Source: Candidatus Amesbacteria bacterium RBG_19FT_COMBO_48_16 (GTDB lineage: Bacteria > Patescibacteriota > Microgenomatia > CAZETR01 > Amesbacteraceae). From it: DNA of 7,382 nucleotides. Location: contig MEXE01000008.1 of NCBI GenBank assembly GCA_001775555.1, positions 21,307 to 28,688 of the forward strand, written 5' to 3'. The position numbers were made by a program, and so were the translations under genes. This document shows positions 5,960-7,382 of this stretch, piece after piece (position 1 is the stretch's first letter; every line of letters begins with the position of its first letter). The notes under the pieces are model-generated. The model had not been told where the DNA came from. It saw only the letters and a list, made by a program, of their open reading frames with translations, and ran no database searches.

Positions 5960-6298
5960 ATGCCCGAGACTAGAACGTATAGGGATAGGAGAGATGTGCT
6001 ACTTGCAGCTGTGAGAGAGAAGCGCAGGAGAGTAAAGCTCGTGGCGATTAAATACAAAGGAGGGAAGTGTATGATTTGTGGTTATCGGAAGTACGCTGGG
6101 GCTTTGGATTTACACCATGTTGGTAGGAAAGTATTTGGCATTGGCGACAGTGGGTATACTCGCTCATGGGATGATATTAGGAATGAGTTGAGAAAATGCG
6201 TGCTGCTTTGCGCCAATTGTCACAGAGAAGTAGAAGGGGGAATAACTAGAGCTCCGAGGCTAAGGCAGAGTAGGGAAAAATTATGGAAGATAAGATAA
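5960..6298 (+). CDS. HNH endonuclease, free-standing
   Basis: A 112-residue HNH-family nuclease, a metal-dependent DNA-cleaving fold common in phages, mobile introns and accessory regions; its target is unknown. From ATG 5960, a basic N-terminus (REKRRRVKLVAIKYKGG, 19-35) precedes zinc-ribbon cysteines C37/C40 (CMICGY), the catalytic-type pair H52-H53 (ALDLHHVG), the RSWDDIRNELRKC helix (68-80), and C84/C87 with N86 and H88 (CANCHREVE). Together these make the complete zinc-bound HNH core. A TTG at 5909 would add 17 residues, but they are not domain-like, so the ATG is preferred; its ribosome-binding site is weak. The gene ends 21 bases before tRNA-Asn and is presumably accessory. It could be a solitary homing-type nuclease, a restriction-like enzyme, or cargo or remnant of an earlier insertion at this tRNA. 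Confidence 0.87.
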   Translation: MPETRTYRDRRDVLLAAVREKRRRVKLVAIKYKGGKCMICGYRKYAGALDLHHVGRKVFGIGDSGYTRSWDDIRNELRKCVLLCANCHREVEGGITRAPRLRQSREKLWKIR

Positions 6299-6319
6299 AA
6301 TAGCTTTGTTTGTTAACAT

Positions 6320-6394
6320 TCCCCTGTAGCTCAATGGTAGAGCGCTCGCCTGTTAAGCGAAGGGTTGGAGGTTCGAGTCCTCCCGGGGGAGCCA
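6320..6394 (+). tRNA. tRNA-Asn (anticodon GTT), CCA encoded
   Basis: The cloverleaf can be drawn completely. The acceptor stem is TCCCCTG (6320-6326) with CGGGGGA (6384-6390), including one G-T pair. The D arm is GCTC/GAGC (6329-6332, 6340-6343), the anticodon loop CTGTTAA (6350-6356) with GTT at 6352-6354, a five-base variable loop, and the T arm GGAGG-TTCGAGT-CCTCC (6367-6383). Discriminator G6391 is followed by an encoded CCA (6392-6394). The outermost anticodon-stem pair is C6345/A6361, a mismatch. The 3' half is read in antisense by the recombinase gene, marking it as the probable integration site. A T-run (6400-6404) follows. Confidence 0.95.
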
Positions 6395-7382
6395 ATTAGT
6401 TTTTATTATAACCAAGTAATTATCGCGTAGTGTCGCCATAATCGGTGTTGGCACTACTTCCACAATCACCCTGTTTTTAACAATTAGCTTTTCGTAAAAG
6501 AAGCGTAAGTAGTGTCTTTTCAAAAAACCTGGTGCATCATTGTAGGCTTGGTAAATATTACGAGTAAAAGCTAGCACCTCCTCAATCACGTTAATATCCA
6601 CCTTATTCTTGTTATCAATATCCTGCATTTTGGTATCTAATCCAACGATATGCGCTTGTATTTCGGCGTGTTTGCGCTTAAATGTATCCCGCTCAATACT
6701 ACCGTCAATAAGCACGTCCTCAAGCTTGTTGCGCCTACCCTCTAAAGCTAACCTTTGGTTTAATATGCCTTGCTTAAGGCTTGTGGAGTTGGCGCGGTTA
6801 GTATCAACCATTTCGCGGGTTTTCCTTACCACCGCATTAACAAACTCCTCAGTAAATTGTACGTTTTTAAACTCATCGGCAACCTGTCCCTCAATATCTT
6901 CCATTTCAACGTATCGTGAGGGGCAACCGTTACGGTCGCGCTTTTGGCAATGGTAATAGGCTATTTTTCCGCCTCTTGCCCTTAAACTAGGCTTTGTATG
7001 CCACTCGGCGGTGTATCTTTGCCCACAATCGCCGCAAATAATAAAGCCCCGTAATAAAAAGTCATAAACTCGCCGCCTCAAAAGGAAATTACGGTTTTTG
7101 GCAAGTACATACTGGCAGGTGTTGTAAAGCTCTTTAGTAATAATAGGTAGGTGTTTACCCTCTTTGCTTTCACCGTGCCAACGGATAATGCCGTAATAAA
7201 AGGGGTTATGTAGTATTGAGTGGATTACGCTATGTCCTAAGCTTGTACCCGTCCTTGAAAGGATATTGCGCTCACTTAGCCACTCCTGTATTTCAACAAT
7301 GGAGTAGCTACCTGTGGCATAAAGCTCAAATAATTCCTTAACAATTGGTGCTGTGTATGGGTCGGGTTCGCACGTCTTCCTT
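6353..7382 (-). CDS. Large serine recombinase/integrase, C-terminal part (5' end outside window)
   Basis: The minus frame is open from the right edge to a TAA at 6355-6353, giving 342 visible codons; about 150-180 N-terminal residues with the catalytic serine lie beyond the window. In order from the right edge there is the recombinase DNA-binding domain (EPDPYTAPIVKELFELYATG, EIQEWLSERNI, SVIHSILHNPFYYGIIRW, visible residues 5-70). Next comes the zinc beta-ribbon (CGDCGQRY ... YYHCQKRDRNGCPSRYVE, about 116-158). A long helical coiled-coil-rich segment (about 175-255) and a beta tail follow. The last 13 residues, WLPREDSNLQPFA, are the antisense of the tRNA-Asn 3' half including its CCA, and the stop is inside the anticodon loop. 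It is presumably the integrase of an element running off to the right. A start inside the window is not credible because the domain structure continues to the edge. Confidence 0.93.
   Translation of the reverse strand, partial: RKTCEPDPYTAPIVKELFELYATGSYSIVEIQEWLSERNILSRTGTSLGHSVIHSILHNPFYYGIIRWHGESKEGKHLPIITKELYNTCQYVLAKNRNFLLRRRVYDFLLRGFIICGDCGQRYTAEWHTKPSLRARGGKIAYYHCQKRDRNGCPSRYVEMEDIEGQVADEFKNVQFTEEFVNAVVRKTREMVDTNRANSTSLKQGILNQRLALEGRRNKLEDVLIDGSIERDTFKRKHAEIQAHIVGLDTKMQDIDNKNKVDINVIEEVLAFTRNIYQAYNDAPGFLKRHYLRFFYEKLIVKNRVIVEVVPTPIMATLRDNYLVIIKTNWLPREDSNLQPFA
6353..7382. mobile_element. Left end of an integrative element at tRNA-Asn (attachment site in tRNA 3' half)
   Basis: A large serine recombinase lies directly against a tRNA gene, with its coding frame crossing the junction. 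The DNA style changes from G-rich plus-strand genes to AT-rich minus-strand coding just past the tRNA. This is the usual layout of an element integrated at a tRNA 3' end. The exact crossover cannot be placed because the second att copy is outside the window; it should lie in the shared segment of about 6353-6394. Confidence 0.65.

Noticed and set aside
6296..6301. TAAAAT as a possible -10 box for tRNA-Asn
   Set aside because: No -35-like sequence lies at a proper distance, and it falls at the AT-rich end of the HNH gene.
6609..6956. 115-residue plus-strand frame inside the recombinase
   Set aside because: It is the antisense of the recombinase coiled-coil region; the recombinase frame has clear domains and the other does not.

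Overview
The window looks like chromosome from a small-genome, uncultivated bacterium, most likely of the Candidate Phyla Radiation (Patescibacteria, Microgenomates-like). The evidence is a DUF4012 surface protein beside dnaG-rpoD, an encoded tRNA CCA end, strongly purine-loaded coding strands and short in-frame repeats inside genes. The lineage is an inference from gene content and style, not from a phylogenetic marker I could test.

Layout. Positions 2-5338 are a rightward block of four genes: the C-terminal part of a polytopic YfhO/GT-C-like membrane protein, a DUF4012 membrane-anchored protein overlapping it by 4 bases, DNA primase (dnaG), and the principal sigma factor (rpoD). dnaG-rpoD is the core of the classical macromolecular-synthesis operon. 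A leader of about 100 bases before rpoD holds compact hairpins, one of which places the only Shine-Dalgarno-like GGAG in its loop. Directly after rpoD comes a roughly 100-base region that can fold into a long branched stem ending in a T-rich tract. Then follow about 500 bases with no convincing gene, apart from a weak candidate small membrane protein on the minus strand.

Positions 5960-7382 are accessory in character: a free-standing HNH endonuclease, a tRNA-Asn(GUU) gene, and the C-terminal two thirds of a large serine recombinase on the minus strand. The recombinase frame runs unbroken into the antisense of the tRNA and stops inside its anticodon loop. The simplest reading is that the tRNA 3' half is the attachment site of an integrative element that extends off the right edge. 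The element's recombinase borrows, or carries, the tRNA 3' half as its last codons.

The most notable features are this recombinase/tRNA overlap, the structured region after rpoD, the hairpin-embedded ribosome-binding site of rpoD, and at least four repeat-like in-frame peptide insertions within DnaG that resemble heptamer-repeat insertions in the upstream membrane protein. I do not see a CRISPR array or a complete defence system.
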